Assembly: GCF_004116385.1 (NCBI RefSeq)
Contig: NZ_PEIB01000012.1
Span: forward strand, 1 to 64,000
DNA length: 64,000 bases
Reading direction: 5' to 3'
DNA from: Veronia nyctiphanis
GTDB taxonomy: Bacteria; Pseudomonadota; Gammaproteobacteria; Enterobacterales; Vibrionaceae
The notes below the pieces were generated by a model that was not told the origin of the DNA, ran no database searches, and saw only the letters and a list, made by a program, of their open reading frames with translations. Positions 1-11,917 of this stretch are shown here, piece after piece. The position numbers and the translations under genes were made by a program. Numbering within the stretch: the first letter of the stretch is position 1; the number at the start of each line of letters is the position of its first letter.

Positions 1-5
1 ACGAT

Positions 6-92
6 GCGACGGTGGCGGAATTGGTAGACGCGCTAGCTTCAGGTGCTAGTGTCCGCAAGGACGTGAGGGTTCAAGTCCCTCCCCTCGCACCA
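6..92 (+). tRNA. tRNA-Leu (anticodon CAG)
   Basis: An 87-base class II tRNA with encoded CCA end. The anticodon loop TTCAGGT between CTAGC/GCTAG arms gives anticodon CAG (reads CUG), and a long variable arm follows, as expected for leucine. The T arm GAGGG-TTCAAGT-CCCTC is perfect. The acceptor stem has one C-C mismatch at pair 5:68; from memory the E. coli CAG isoacceptor also has a mismatch there (A-C), so I do not read it as damage. Confidence 0.97.
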
Positions 93-128
93 ATCGTTTT
101 TCGATTGGATTGCGTATACTTCAGGTAT

Positions 129-203
129 TGGGGTATCGCCAAGCGGTAAGGCAACGGGTTTTGATCCCGTCATTCCCAGGTTCGAATCCTGGTACCCCAG
201 CCA
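129..203 (+). tRNA. tRNA-Gln (anticodon TTG)
   Basis: A 75-base tRNA starting TGGGGTA and ending TACCCCAGCCA, nearly identical to E. coli glutamine tRNAs. The anticodon loop TTTTGAT between ACGGG and CCCGT gives anticodon TTG. It lies 36 bases after tRNA-Leu and both are followed by one terminator, so they are probably co-transcribed. In E. coli a Gln/Leu/Met tRNA cluster also sits beside ubiF-miaB. Confidence 0.97.
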
Positions 204-210
204 CTCTTTC

Positions 211-239
211 AAAAGCTCGCCAATGGCGGGCTTTTTTTG
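211..239 (+). terminator. Terminator of the tRNA pair
   Basis: The stem AGCTCGCC / GGCGGGCT (one G-T pair) with loop AAT is followed by a run of seven T. It lies directly downstream of tRNA-Gln and is oriented to end that transcript. Confidence 0.85.
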
Positions 240-283
240 TAGTTAGCCTATTCAACCAAGATTTAACCTAGAATCTTTGCCAC

Positions 284-309
284 AAAAAAGCCCGCATTCA
301 GCAGGCTTT
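284..309 (-). terminator. Terminator of ubiF, overlapping its stop codon
   Basis: On the minus strand the stem AAAGCCTGC / GCGGGCTTT with a five-base loop TGAAT is followed by T residues. The ubiF stop codon TGA lies inside the loop, so the last codons of the gene form the left arm of the hairpin. Confidence 0.8.
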
Positions 310-1494
310 ATTTGAGGTAGAAAATACCAGTTTTCTATAGCCCCATGCGTACTTCAGCACTTGTTCTTTTATCGGGCCGCTGTTTTCCGCAAACTTCATA
401 CCGATATTTCGCAGTAACTTCAGCGGGCCAATATCGTTACTGAACCCAGCATAAAAAACATCCATTCCGGTTTGCATCAACAAATTATCGGTGCGTCGCC
501 GACGCGTGTAATTTTCGAGAACCTGATTGTCACGCCACCGCTCACCTGCTGCGGCCACTTCATCAAGCAGTGCATCAACGTCTTTGAACCCCAGATTTAC
601 GCCTTGTCCGGCCAAAGGGTTGATGGTGTGCGCCGCATCGCCGAGTATCACAACCTGATGGTGATGGTAGCGCTGTGCATGCCGACGGGTGAGCGGAAAC
701 GCCCCTTTGTTGATGACAGTAATCTCCCCCAGCTCTTGAGGGAAATAAGTCACAATTTGCTGTTTCAAAGCAGTATTATCCATGGCTGTCAGCTCACGAA
801 TGCGCTCTGGGCTGTCATACCAGACCAGCGACGCCTGATGACCCGGCAAAGGAAGAAATGAACGCGGTCCGCTTGGGGTAAACCACTGCCATGTGACGTC
901 TTGCTGAGGCAATTCCGTTTCAACATTGACCAACATGCAGTGCTGGCGGTAATCCCACGCGGTGACACCGATTTTGGCGTAATCCCTGACCCGACTGTTC
1001 GCACCATCTGCGCCGACTAATAACGCCGCATGCAGTTCACTGCCATTGTCGAGTACAACCTTATGACCGCTTTCGGTCCCAGAAAACGATGTTATGGTGT
1101 GGGGACAATACAAGGTTAACCCTTCCTGCGATTCACAGGCTTGCCAAAACCCCAGTTGAATCAATCGATTTTCAACGATAAAACCCAAGTGATCTAATTC
1201 GATATTGTCATTGCTGAAACGGATACGACAGTCTTCATGTTCCCATGTTTCTAATCGGCGATAGGGACACAAACGCATACTTCGGATACTGTCCCAAACT
1301 TTCAGAGAGTTCAGTAGTTCAACCGATGCCGGAGAGATTGCTGAGACCCGCAGATCCATGGGTTGGTTTGCGTCAAAAGGTTCAGGCGCTATGCGCTCGA
1401 CCAGGGCGACAGTTTTACCCTGTCTGGCGAGTCCGAGCGCCGTCGCAGCCCCCACCATACCGCCGCCGACAACAATGATGTCATATTGCTTCAT
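298..1494 (-). CDS. ubiF: UbiF, ubiquinone FAD-dependent hydroxylase
   Basis: 398-residue FAD monooxygenase of the UbiH/UbiF/VisC family, which hydroxylates the benzoquinol ring late in ubiquinone synthesis at the inner membrane. Visible: the N-terminal dinucleotide-binding GGGMVG at residues 10-15, the DGANSRVR motif in the middle, and the second FAD motif GDAAHTINPLAGQG in the C-terminal half. The length matches E. coli UbiF (about 391). The ATG at 1494 is preceded by AGGA nine bases upstream. It is divergent from miaB, the same neighbour as in E. coli, which supports UbiF over its paralogues UbiH and UbiI. Alternative: another member of the same hydroxylase family. Confidence 0.88.
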   Translation of the reverse strand: MKQYDIIVVGGGMVGAATALGLARQGKTVALVERIAPEPFDANQPMDLRVSAISPASVELLNSLKVWDSIRSMRLCPYRRLETWEHEDCRIRFSNDNIELDHLGFIVENRLIQLGFWQACESQEGLTLYCPHTITSFSGTESGHKVVLDNGSELHAALLVGADGANSRVRDYAKIGVTAWDYRQHCMLVNVETELPQQDVTWQWFTPSGPRSFLPLPGHQASLVWYDSPERIRELTAMDNTALKQQIVTYFPQELGEITVINKGAFPLTRRHAQRYHHHQVVILGDAAHTINPLAGQGVNLGFKDVDALLDEVAAAGERWRDNQVLENYTRRRRTDNLLMQTGMDVFYAGFSNDIGPLKLLRNIGMKFAENSGPIKEQVLKYAWGYRKLVFSTSNKAC

Positions 1495-1823
1495 TCATTC
1501 TTTTCCTAAACTGCTGACAGACTTATTTTCATCATAAACCTTACCAACAAAGTACCTGAGTGCATTCTAACGTCTTGAAACACGAAAGCGACCTTTCCAG
1601 ATCAATGGAAAGCAGAAATTACAGTCGCTAATTGAATAGAACGTGATCTGGTCAGCCTTGATGTAAAACAGTACAATACGCGGCTTGCTAAGGCTATGCT
1701 CAGTCAAAGACGACGTGATAGCCGTAAAGCAGAAAGAATTTCGGCGTTTCATCACCCCTGTCTGATAACAGTCGCGTGATGGAAACTGACCGGTGCGATA
1801 AATCTAATGTGAGCATACGTTAC
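1495..1823. other. Divergent ubiF/miaB intergenic region
   Basis: A 329-base gap between the divergent starts of ubiF and miaB, which must hold both promoters. I see no clear operator or RNA structure. A frame open on the minus strand at 1567-1755 has no family resemblance and no good ribosome site, so I do not call it a gene. Confidence 0.5.
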
Positions 1824-3248
1824 ATGGCAAAGAAACTGCTGATCAAAACCTGGGGCTGCCAGATGAACGAGTACGATTCATCAAAAATGGCTGACTTGCT
1901 TAACGCGGCTGGCGGCTACGAGCTGACCGAAGAGGCGGGAGAGGCGGATGTACTGCTTCTTAATACCTGTTCTATCCGTGAAAAAGCGCAGGAGAAAGTC
2001 TTTCACCAACTCGGTCGCTGGAAGAACTTAAAAGATCAGAAGCCCGGCGTGGTGATCGGTGTGGGTGGTTGTGTTGCTACTCAGGAAGGCGATCATATCC
2101 GTGAGCGTGCACCCTTTGTTGACGTTATCTTCGGCCCACAGACCCTTCACCGCTTGCCTGAAATGATCAAGCAATCGCGCGAAGATGACGCGCCGGTGAT
2201 GGATATATCCTTCCCAGAAATCGAAAAATTCGACCGTCTGCCAGAGCCACGCGCTGAAGGCCCAACGGCATTCGTTTCTATCATGGAAGGCTGTTCTAAA
2301 TATTGTACCTTCTGTGTCGTCCCTTACACGCGTGGTGAGGAAGTCAGCCGCCCATTAGACGATGTCTTATTTGAGATTGCCCAGCTGGCAGAGCAAGGCG
2401 TTCGTGAAGTAAACCTTCTGGGTCAGAACGTTAACGCCTTCCGTGGTGAAATGCATGATGGTGACATTTGCTCATTTGCAGAACTGCTTCGTTACGTTGC
2501 CGCCATTGATGGTATCGACCGTATTCGCTACACCACCAGCCACCCAATTGAGTTCACCGACGACATTGTCGAGGTGTACCGCGATACACCCGAAGTGGTT
2601 AGTTTCCTGCACTTGCCCGTGCAAAGTGGCTCAGACCGTATTCTGACAATGATGAAACGCCCACATACTGCGATCGAATACAAATCCAAGATCCGTAAGT
2701 TGCGTGAAGCACGTCCAGAGATCGCTATCAGCTCTGACTTCATCGTAGGCTTCCCGGGTGAAACTGCGGCAGACTTTGAAGCAACCATGAAGCTTATCCG
2801 CGACGTTGATTTCGATATGAGCTTCAGCTTTGTGTATTCACCGCGTCCGGGTACACCCGCCGCTGACATGCCGGACGATACGCCAGAGCAAGACAAGAAA
2901 GAGCGCCTGTACGAACTTCAGCAGCAGATAAACAGTCAGGCAATGCGTTATTCACGCCAAATGCTGGCTACCGAGCAACGTATTCTGGTAGAAGGACCAT
3001 CTCGTAAGAATCTGATGGAGCTTCGCGGACGTACTGAAAACAACCGAGTGGTTAACTTTGAAGGCTCGGTAGATTTGATCGGACAGTTCGTTGATGTAAA
3101 AATCACCGAAGTGATGCCTAATTCACTGCGTGGTGAATTGGTAAGAACTGAGAAAGACATGAACCTGCGGGTCGCTGTTTCACCTGCGGAAATGATGGCC
3201 AAAACGCGCAAGGAAGATGAACTTGGCGTTGGCGTGTATACTCCTTAA
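1824..3248 (+). CDS. miaB: MiaB, tRNA methylthiotransferase
   Basis: 474-residue radical SAM enzyme that adds a methylthio group to isopentenyl-adenosine 37 of tRNAs. It has the N-terminal UPF0004 domain with its cysteines, the radical SAM motif CSKYCTFC with cysteines at 157, 161 and 164 (the E. coli positions), and a C-terminal TRAM domain from about residue 380. The frame is open back to 1776, but the ATG at 1824 begins [19 protein letters not shown] as in the family and gives exactly the E. coli length of 474. Complete and undamaged. Confidence 0.96.
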   Translation: MAKKLLIKTWGCQMNEYDSSKMADLLNAAGGYELTEEAGEADVLLLNTCSIREKAQEKVFHQLGRWKNLKDQKPGVVIGVGGCVATQEGDHIRERAPFVDVIFGPQTLHRLPEMIKQSREDDAPVMDISFPEIEKFDRLPEPRAEGPTAFVSIMEGCSKYCTFCVVPYTRGEEVSRPLDDVLFEIAQLAEQGVREVNLLGQNVNAFRGEMHDGDICSFAELLRYVAAIDGIDRIRYTTSHPIEFTDDIVEVYRDTPEVVSFLHLPVQSGSDRILTMMKRPHTAIEYKSKIRKLREARPEIAISSDFIVGFPGETAADFEATMKLIRDVDFDMSFSFVYSPRPGTPAADMPDDTPEQDKKERLYELQQQINSQAMRYSRQMLATEQRILVEGPSRKNLMELRGRTENNRVVNFEGSVDLIGQFVDVKITEVMPNSLRGELVRTEKDMNLRVAVSPAEMMAKTRKEDELGVGVYTP

Positions 3249-3327
3249 TAGGAATAGGACAGCCGTAACGGCCTAAACCGACAGTTGCTGGTGAAATTAC
3301 TTGCCAGCAACCATTGCGAGGATAGCG

Positions 3328-4412
3328 TTGAACAAAATTATAACCCTAGAAGTATCGCTGGAACCTGCCGATAACACACGACTGGCAAGCCTGTGCGGAC
3401 CTTTTGATGACAATATCAAGCAACTCGAACGCCGTCTTGGCGTAGAAATCAACCATCGCAGCCATCATTTTTCCGTCGTAGGAAAAGCGCACACTGCTAC
3501 CGCTGCCATCGACATTCTTAAATCCCTGTATGTTGAGACTGCGCCGGTAAAAGGCAATTTTCCTGACTTAGAGCCTGAACAGGTTCACCTAGCGATCAAA
3601 GAATCCGGTGTGCTTGAGCAAAGCACAGAGTCATCCATCCCTTATGGTAAAGAAATCAACATCAAGACCAAAAAGGGTGTGATCAAGCCGCGTACGCCAA
3701 ACCAGGCACAATACATCAGCAACATGATCACGCATGACATCACGTTTGGTATTGGTCCTGCAGGTACAGGTAAAACGTACCTGGCGGTCGCTGCCGCTGT
3801 TGATGCGCTTGAGCGTCAGGAAATTCGTCGCATCCTGCTGACACGTCCTGCTGTGGAAGCAGGTGAAAAGCTTGGCTTCCTGCCGGGTGATCTCAGTCAG
3901 AAAGTCGACCCCTACTTGAGACCGCTCTATGATGCGTTGTTCGAAATGCTGGGCTTTGAGCGTGTAGAGAAACTGATTGAACGCAACGTGATTGAAGTAG
4001 CACCGCTTGCTACATGCGTGGGCGGACGCTCAACGATGCCTTTATTATTCTCGACGAAAGCCAAAACACCACAGTCGAGCAAATGAAGATGTTTCTGACG
4101 CGTATTGGTTTCAATAGCCGAGCAGTGATTACAGGCGATGTTACTCAGATAGACTTGCCGAGAAACACCCGTTCAGGCCTGCGTCATGCGATTGAAGTGC
4201 TTGCCGAAGTGAATGAGATCAGCTTCAACTTCTTCCAAGCAGATGACGTGGTTCGTCATCCTGTTGTCGCACGTATCGTTCAAGCTTATGACGTCTGGGA
4301 AGCTGAAGATGCCAGAGCGCGCAAAGAAGCGGAGAAACGCCGCCGTCAGGAGCGAGAGCAATCTTTGAATGCATCGCAACAAAGCGCACCAACAGAAGAG
4401 AAACAACCGTAA
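3328..4412 (+). CDS. phoH: PhoH-like ATPase YbeZ (frameshifted)
   Basis: PhoH/YbeZ family cytoplasmic P-loop ATPase, usually found with ybeY and linked to RNA metabolism. The Walker A motif GPAGTGKT starts near residue 143; the Walker B segment FIILDES lies after the break. The frame breaks at about 4010: PLA in the first frame should continue with YMRGRTLND, which is present in the next frame. Adding one C (GCTAC to GCCTAC) restores 361 residues. A TTG start at 3328 matches the family start; no ATG lies nearby in frame. The stop codon abuts the ybeY ATG, so phoH-ybeY-corC-lnt looks like one operon. The break is most likely a sequence error. Confidence 0.9.
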
Positions 4413-4877
4413 ATGACGTATTTCCTTGACCTTCAGGTTGCCACATCAGACACCGACAACCTGCCGACTGAAACACAGCTGACGCAATGGTTTGAACAGG
4501 CTATCAAGCCTTTTCGCCAACAAGCTGAAGTCACAGTACGGATTGTTGATGAGTTTGAAAGCCAGACACTCAACCGAGATTATCGAGGCAAAGATAAGCC
4601 AACCAATGTGTTGTCTTTTCCATTTGATGCCCATCCGGGCATCGAACTGGATTTGCTCGGTGATCTTGTTGTTTGTCGTCAGGTTGTCGAACGCGAGGCA
4701 AAGGAACAAAACAAGGAACTGTTTGCCCACTGGGCCCACATGGTTGTACATGGCAGTCTGCATCTGCTAGGTTATGATCATATTGACGATCAAGAAGCGG
4801 AAGAAATGGAATCGCTTGAAGTCACCGTCATGGATGAACTTGGATTTCCTAACCCTTACGCTGAAGATGTCGTATAA
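4413..4877 (+). CDS. ybeY: YbeY endoribonuclease
   Basis: 154-residue metal-dependent endoribonuclease needed for 16S rRNA 3'-end maturation and ribosome quality control. The zinc-binding signature [11 protein letters not shown] (H-X3-H-X5-H) is intact near the C-terminus. The start ATG directly follows the phoH stop TAA with no gap, so translation is probably coupled. Length matches E. coli YbeY (155). Confidence 0.96.
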   Translation: MTYFLDLQVATSDTDNLPTETQLTQWFEQAIKPFRQQAEVTVRIVDEFESQTLNRDYRGKDKPTNVLSFPFDAHPGIELDLLGDLVVCRQVVEREAKEQNKELFAHWAHMVVHGSLHLLGYDHIDDQEAEEMESLEVTVMDELGFPNPYAEDVV

Positions 4878-4897
4878 ATTGACTTTGTAAAGAACTG

Positions 4898-5763
4898 ATG
4901 AACGAAGACAACTCACAAAGCTCTGAAGGTCCGAGTAGAAAGACCTTCTTCGAACGATTAGGCCAGATCTTTCAGGGAGAGCCGAAAGACAGGCAGGAAT
5001 TGGTTGATGTATTCCGCGACTCAGAGCAAAACGCGCTGATTGACGAGGAAACCCGAGGCATGCTGGAAGGCGTTATGCAGATCAGCGAAATGCGTATCCG
5101 GGACATCATGATACCCCGTTCGCAGATGGTGACCATAGAGCGCTCCCAACCTCTCGAAGAAATTATCTCCACCATTATCGATGCGCAGCACTCGCGCTAT
5201 CCGGTGATCAGTGACGACAAGGATCATGTTGAGGGCATTCTGCTCGCAAAAGATCTGCTCCGTTACCTTCGTCCGGACAGTGATGAGTTCGATATGGACA
5301 AAGTCCTGCGACCTGCAGACTTGGTGCCTGAAAGTAAGCGTGTTGACCGCCTTCTCAAAGAGTTCCAGGAAGAACGCTACCACATGTCGGTTGTTGTCGA
5401 CGAGTTCGGTGGTGTATCAGGCTTGGTGACCATTGAAGACATTCTGGAAGAAATCGTCGGTGAAATTGAGGATGAATATGACGATGAGGACGAGCAGGAA
5501 ATCCGCCGCCTCAGCAAGCATACGTTCTCGGTAAAAGCACTGACCACTCTGGAAGACTTCAACGAGAAGTTTGGCTCAAACTTCAAAGATGATGATGTCG
5601 ATACGATAGGTGGATTGTCATGACCAGCTTTGGGCATTTACCAGCCCGAGGCGAGGAAGTGGACATCGATAACTTCCACTTCAAAGTGACCGCAGCAGAC
5701 AGTCGACGCATCATTCAGTTACAGGTTACTATTCCTGACATCACAACCGAAGAGACAGCGTAA
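4898..5763 (+). CDS. corC: CorC/YbeX CBS-domain protein (frameshifted)
   Basis: Member of the CorC/HlyC family: a tandem CBS-domain pair (about residues 65-185, with the [14 protein letters not shown] start of the first) followed by a CorC transporter-associated domain, linked to magnesium and cobalt efflux. The frame breaks at about 5617, where IGGL should run on as [15 protein letters not shown]; that sequence is in the next frame. Adding one G (TTGTC to TTGGTC) gives 288 residues (E. coli 292). It lies between ybeY and lnt with short gaps, the usual operon order. Probably a sequence error, since only the last fifth of the protein is shifted and that part is well conserved. Confidence 0.9.
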
Positions 5764-5771
5764 GCACAGAT

Positions 5772-7310
5772 ATGCTCTCAACAATAAATAAACTTAAACG
5801 GCCCATTGTGGCCGTTTTTTCTGGCGCTTTTGCCACGCTTGGCTTTGCTCCCTATAACATCTGGCCAGCCACAATCCTTGCCCTCATATGCCTGCTATTG
5901 GTGCTTCATAGACAAACGGCCAAAGACGCAGCAATGCTGGGGCTTTTATGGGGCCTTGGACACTTTGGGACAGGAATAGCCTGGGTCTATGAGGTTATCT
6001 ATCACTTCGGTGGCCTGCCGCTCCCTGTTGGCCTTTCGCTTATTGGCTTGCTGATTTTTTACTTGTCTCTCTATCCGTCTCTTTTTGCCTATGTCCTACG
6101 GCGTTTTCCGCATTTACCCGACACCCTTTCATTGTTGATTTTTGCTCCCGCTCTTTGGCTGGTTGTCGATTGGTTACGAGGCTGGATACTCACGGGCTTC
6201 CCTTGGCTTTGGCCGGGGTACAGCCAGATAGACAGCCCATTAGCATCGCTTGCGCCTTTACTGGGTGTTCAAGGTATAACGCTGGCAATGATGCTGATCG
6301 CTGGCGCTTGTGTATTGTTGATAACGCAAAAACGTGCGGTTTTCCTTGCACCAATTGTTGTCGTTATTGTCGGAGCTTTCGGGCTTGGTAAGGTCGAATG
6401 GGTAGCACCCGTCACCGAGAAGCCCGTTAAAATTGCAATGATACAAGGCAACATCCCGCAGAAACTGAAGTGGCTACCGAGCCAGCGCTGGCCAACCCTG
6501 CTGAGCTATCAAGACATGACACGGCAAAACTGGGATGCTGATATTGTCATCTGGCCAGAAGCTGCCATACCCGCGCTTGAGAGAGATGTACCTGATTTTC
6601 TCTCACGCATTGATGCAGCGGCACGTTACAACAATACGGCATTGGTGACTGGTGTCCTCGACCAACATAAAGATGGCCGTTACTTTAACAACGTTGTTAC
6701 GTTGGGCAGTAATGGCACGACAAGTTACGCATACCCAGCAAAAGAGGTGTATAGCAAGCATCACCTATTGGTTTTCGGTGAGTTTGTCCCGTTTGAGGAA
6801 TGGCTGCGCCCTCTCGCACCCTTTTTCAATCTGGCGATGTCTTCTTTCACACCAGGGGAATACATTCAGCCCAATCTCAATGCAGCAGGTTATAAGCTCG
6901 CGACAGCACTCTGCTACGAAATACTCTTCCATCAGCAGGTCCGAGCCAATATTCACGAGGACACAGATTTCATCCTAACTCTATCAAACGACGCATGGTT
7001 TGGTAAATCTATCGGCCCACACCAGCATCTGGAGATAGCAAGGATGCGGGCACTGGAGAATGGTAAGCCAGTGCTAAGAGCGACCAACACAGGTCTTACG
7101 GCAGCTATCGACTACAAAGGCAATATTCAGGAAGAGATCCCGCAGTTTGAGAAGACTTTCCTGCGTGCTGATGTACTGACGACAAAAGGTGAAACACCCT
7201 ATACCCGTATCGGCGAATGGCCCCTGAATATCTGGGTCGCGCTATGCATGGGCATTGTGTTGCTATCTACGATGAAGCGACGCAATAAAGACAAAGCCGG
7301 GCAGCAATAA
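5772..7310 (+). CDS. lnt: Lnt, apolipoprotein N-acyltransferase
   Basis: 512-residue inner-membrane enzyme that adds the third acyl chain to outer-membrane lipoproteins; the same length as E. coli Lnt. About six hydrophobic segments in the first 200 residues are followed by a periplasmic nitrilase-type domain. The catalytic triad is visible: Glu263 in IWPEAAIPALE, Lys329 in YSKHHLLVFGEFVPF and Cys381 in LCYEILF. It starts 8 bases after the corC stop. It serves the lipoproteins encoded nearby (LptE, RlpA, the SYLF lipoprotein). Confidence 0.97.
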   Translation: MLSTINKLKRPIVAVFSGAFATLGFAPYNIWPATILALICLLLVLHRQTAKDAAMLGLLWGLGHFGTGIAWVYEVIYHFGGLPLPVGLSLIGLLIFYLSLYPSLFAYVLRRFPHLPDTLSLLIFAPALWLVVDWLRGWILTGFPWLWPGYSQIDSPLASLAPLLGVQGITLAMMLIAGACVLLITQKRAVFLAPIVVVIVGAFGLGKVEWVAPVTEKPVKIAMIQGNIPQKLKWLPSQRWPTLLSYQDMTRQNWDADIVIWPEAAIPALERDVPDFLSRIDAAARYNNTALVTGVLDQHKDGRYFNNVVTLGSNGTTSYAYPAKEVYSKHHLLVFGEFVPFEEWLRPLAPFFNLAMSSFTPGEYIQPNLNAAGYKLATALCYEILFHQQVRANIHEDTDFILTLSNDAWFGKSIGPHQHLEIARMRALENGKPVLRATNTGLTAAIDYKGNIQEEIPQFEKTFLRADVLTTKGETPYTRIGEWPLNIWVALCMGIVLLSTMKRRNKDKAGQQ

Positions 7311-7396
7311 AGGTAAGGCGCATAAGCAACATTTCGCGCAAATTGTTGTCAACATATTGACTGGCAATGCGAAACTTACGTCACGGAGGACAAACA

Positions 7397-7981
7397 ATGC
7401 AAAGCCTACGAATGATAAAGATCCTGTTTGCGCTGATATTTATCAGCATCTTATCGGGGTGTGTAAGCAGCAGCGCGCAAAAACCCGCACTGGTCTCCGA
7501 GGCTGAAACGACGCTTGAGAGCTTCAAGCGCTTTCCAGAGCTCACTCCGTTTTTTGAGCATGCCTACGGTTATGCGGTTTTTCCTTCCGTCGGAAAAGGA
7601 GCTTTCTGGGTTGGCGGTGCTTACGGCAAGGGAATTGTTTATAAAAAACACGTAGCGGTTGCAAAAACTGAATTAAAGCAAGTCTCGGTCGGCTTTGCGT
7701 TTGGCGGTCAGGCATTCAGTGAAATCTTGTTCTTCGAAAACGCGAAGACATTTGACGATTTCATGTCAGGGTCAATGGCATTGAGTGCCCAAGCCTCAGC
7801 ATCAGTGCTGACGGAGGGCGCTGCTGCCTCAGCAGGTACGCAAGGTGTTACTGCAGGCTCAAGTGTTCACGAATATAAAGCGAGATACGTTAATGGCACT
7901 GCCGTCTTTACCCAGAATAAAGGCGGACTGATGGTCGAGGCGGCTATCGCGGGTCAACATTTTGAAATAAAAGATCTCTGA
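7397..7981 (+). CDS. SYLF-domain (Ysc84/DUF500) lipoprotein
   Basis: 194-residue predicted lipoprotein. A hydrophobic signal peptide ends in the lipobox LSGC; the mature part is a single SYLF domain, with the typical YAVFPSVGKGAFWVGGAYGKG and KTFDDFMSG segments and a glycine/alanine-rich C-terminal half. SYLF domains bind lipids in eukaryotes; the bacterial role is not established. The ATG at 7397 follows GGAGG at a good distance, which favours it over an in-frame start at 7367. It has a 86-base gap to lnt and its own downstream terminator. Confidence 0.85.
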   Translation: MQSLRMIKILFALIFISILSGCVSSSAQKPALVSEAETTLESFKRFPELTPFFEHAYGYAVFPSVGKGAFWVGGAYGKGIVYKKHVAVAKTELKQVSVGFAFGGQAFSEILFFENAKTFDDFMSGSMALSAQASASVLTEGAAASAGTQGVTAGSSVHEYKARYVNGTAVFTQNKGGLMVEAAIAGQHFEIKDL

Positions 7982-8025
7982 TTCTTTATCTCTACTTTCT
8001 TGGCATCAATGTCGACAATGACTTA

Positions 8026-8060
8026 AAAAAGAGCAGACATTTTCATGTCCGCTCTTTTTT
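8026..8060. terminator. Bidirectional terminator
   Basis: AAAAAAGAGCAGACA / TGTCCGCTCTTTTTT around loop TTTTCA, with one mismatch. T runs on both strands let it end both the SYLF lipoprotein gene and the converging zinc-ribbon gene. Confidence 0.85.
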
Positions 8061-8082
8061 CCTTTCCATGCACGAAGAGATT

Positions 8083-8559
8083 TTATGCTGGGTAAGTGTG
8101 ACGACTGAAAAAACGATTACCACAATTGACGCAGGTCGGTAGCACGCCAACATGGTTATGACGTGTTTGATTACCGCACTTCTCACACTCTAAAATGCCA
8201 AGGCCAACCACTTCACCCGCTTCATAAATCCCGTGATGTTTAATGTCATCAAAGATCTCTGTCCATTCAAGCTGGGTCTTGTCTGTTATCTCAGCAAGCT
8301 GTTCCCACAGCGAGTCTTTCACCAATTCTGTAAAGACATCAGGCTGTTCTGATGACTCTTCGTATTGGCTGCCGAACTCCTGCACATCGCGTTTGAAATA
8401 AGACTGAATCAAAGCCAGTTCATCCTGAGTCATCTCTCTGGCTGCTGACACGTATCTTTCGGTTAATGCCACCCATCGCTCTAATTCATCAGGTGTGTGT
8501 TCGAGGGCGTCTTTTACACGCTCAACAAGTACCTGATATTCCGGTTTTTGGTCTGACAT
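8083..8559 (-). CDS. YbeL-type zinc-ribbon protein (DUF1451)
   Basis: 158-residue protein of the YbeL family, function unknown. The N-terminal two thirds are charged and helical (ELERWVALTERYVSAAREMTQDELALI); the C-terminus is a zinc ribbon with CEKC and CVNC. The segment TDKTQLEWTEIFDDIKHHGIYEAGEVVGLG matches E. coli YbeL closely, and ybeL also neighbours leuS in E. coli. The start is uncertain: ATG 8559 fits the family, but GGGAGG lies only about two bases before it; ATG 8574, five codons earlier, has no ribosome site. Confidence 0.85.
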   Translation of the reverse strand: MSDQKPEYQVLVERVKDALEHTPDELERWVALTERYVSAAREMTQDELALIQSYFKRDVQEFGSQYEESSEQPDVFTELVKDSLWEQLAEITDKTQLEWTEIFDDIKHHGIYEAGEVVGLGILECEKCGNQTRHNHVGVLPTCVNCGNRFFSRHTYPA

Positions 8560-8636
8560 GGCCTCCCCCTGCATTCAAGTGTTGTTGCTGCTTCTGCCTT
8601 TAGTTATTCTATGTCGATTAGTCTGGAACTATATAA

Positions 8637-11239
<2,603 letters not shown>

Positions 11240-11251
11240 AGGGAGTCTCCG

Positions 11252-11917
11252 GTGAATTCGATTTTTCGTTCACTTCGGAGCCTGATAGTCGTGGTGGTCG
11301 CTCTGACCACCGCGTCTTGCGGATTCCACCTGCGAGGCAGCTACAACCTTCCTCCTGAGCTTGATAAGCTCTCTGTCACCAGCTTCGACCAGTACGGGCC
11401 GCTTACCCGTGAAATGCGCTACCTTTTGCAAGAGCATGGTATCAAATTGACGCTGCCCGCAAGCAACATCACCAACCTGCATCTGATCAGCGAAAGCTAC
11501 GGCGAGCGAACACTGTCTTTGTATCAAAGCAGCCGGGTGGCGGAAAAAGCCTTTACCTACACTGCCCGCTACAGTGTGACAGTACCGGGCAAAGGTAATT
11601 ACAACTTTTCGGCATCGCTCAATAGAAGTTATCTCGACAACCCGCTGACTGCACTGGCAAAGTCTGTCGAGCAAGATATGTTGGCCGCTGAACTAAGAAC
11701 CGAAGCGACCAAACAAATGATGCGCCAACTGACACGTATTAAAACGTACGTCGAAGAATACGAGAAAAAGCAGGCCGCTGAGGAAATGATTGAGAAGATC
11801 CAAAACGAAGGTCAGGATGGATCAATCACGATAAAAAACCGCTTTGAAGGGAAAGATGACAGTGTTCTTTTACCTGAGCTATTCAAAAGCGGTGATGATG
11901 GTGATAACTCGAAATGA
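11252..11917 (+). CDS. lptE: LptE, LPS-assembly lipoprotein
   Basis: 221-residue lipoprotein that plugs the LptD barrel and helps insert lipopolysaccharide in the outer membrane. The signal peptide ends in the lipobox TASC, followed by GFHLRGSYNLP, the classical start of mature LptE. The C-terminus has a charged extension (KNRFEGKDDS). The start codon is GTG at 11252 behind GGGAG, 12 bases after the leuS stop. Its end overlaps the holA start (ATGA). Confidence 0.94.
   Translation: MNSIFRSLRSLIVVVVALTTASCGFHLRGSYNLPPELDKLSVTSFDQYGPLTREMRYLLQEHGIKLTLPASNITNLHLISESYGERTLSLYQSSRVAEKAFTYTARYSVTVPGKGNYNFSASLNRSYLDNPLTALAKSVEQDMLAAELRTEATKQMMRQLTRIKTYVEEYEKKQAAEEMIEKIQNEGQDGSITIKNRFEGKDDSVLLPELFKSGDDGDNSK

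Noticed and set aside
6-92. tRNA-Leu acceptor mismatch as a sign of a broken gene
   Set aside because: Only one pair is affected and, from memory, the same pair is mismatched in the E. coli CAG isoacceptor; the rest of the cloverleaf is intact.
472-861. Long frames open opposite or inside conserved genes (for example opposite ubiF here, and opposite leuS, purL and mltF)
   Set aside because: They lie antisense or out of frame within clearly conserved coding sequence, without their own ribosome sites or family resemblance; they are expected by chance.
1567-1755. A 62-codon open frame on the minus strand between ubiF and miaB
   Set aside because: No family resemblance, no good ribosome site, and it covers the region that must hold two divergent promoters.
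3990-4030. Programmed ribosomal frameshifting in phoH (and similarly in the other broken genes)
   Set aside because: No slippery heptamer followed by a stem-loop is seen, the families are not known to use frameshifting, and the same pattern occurs in eight unrelated genes.
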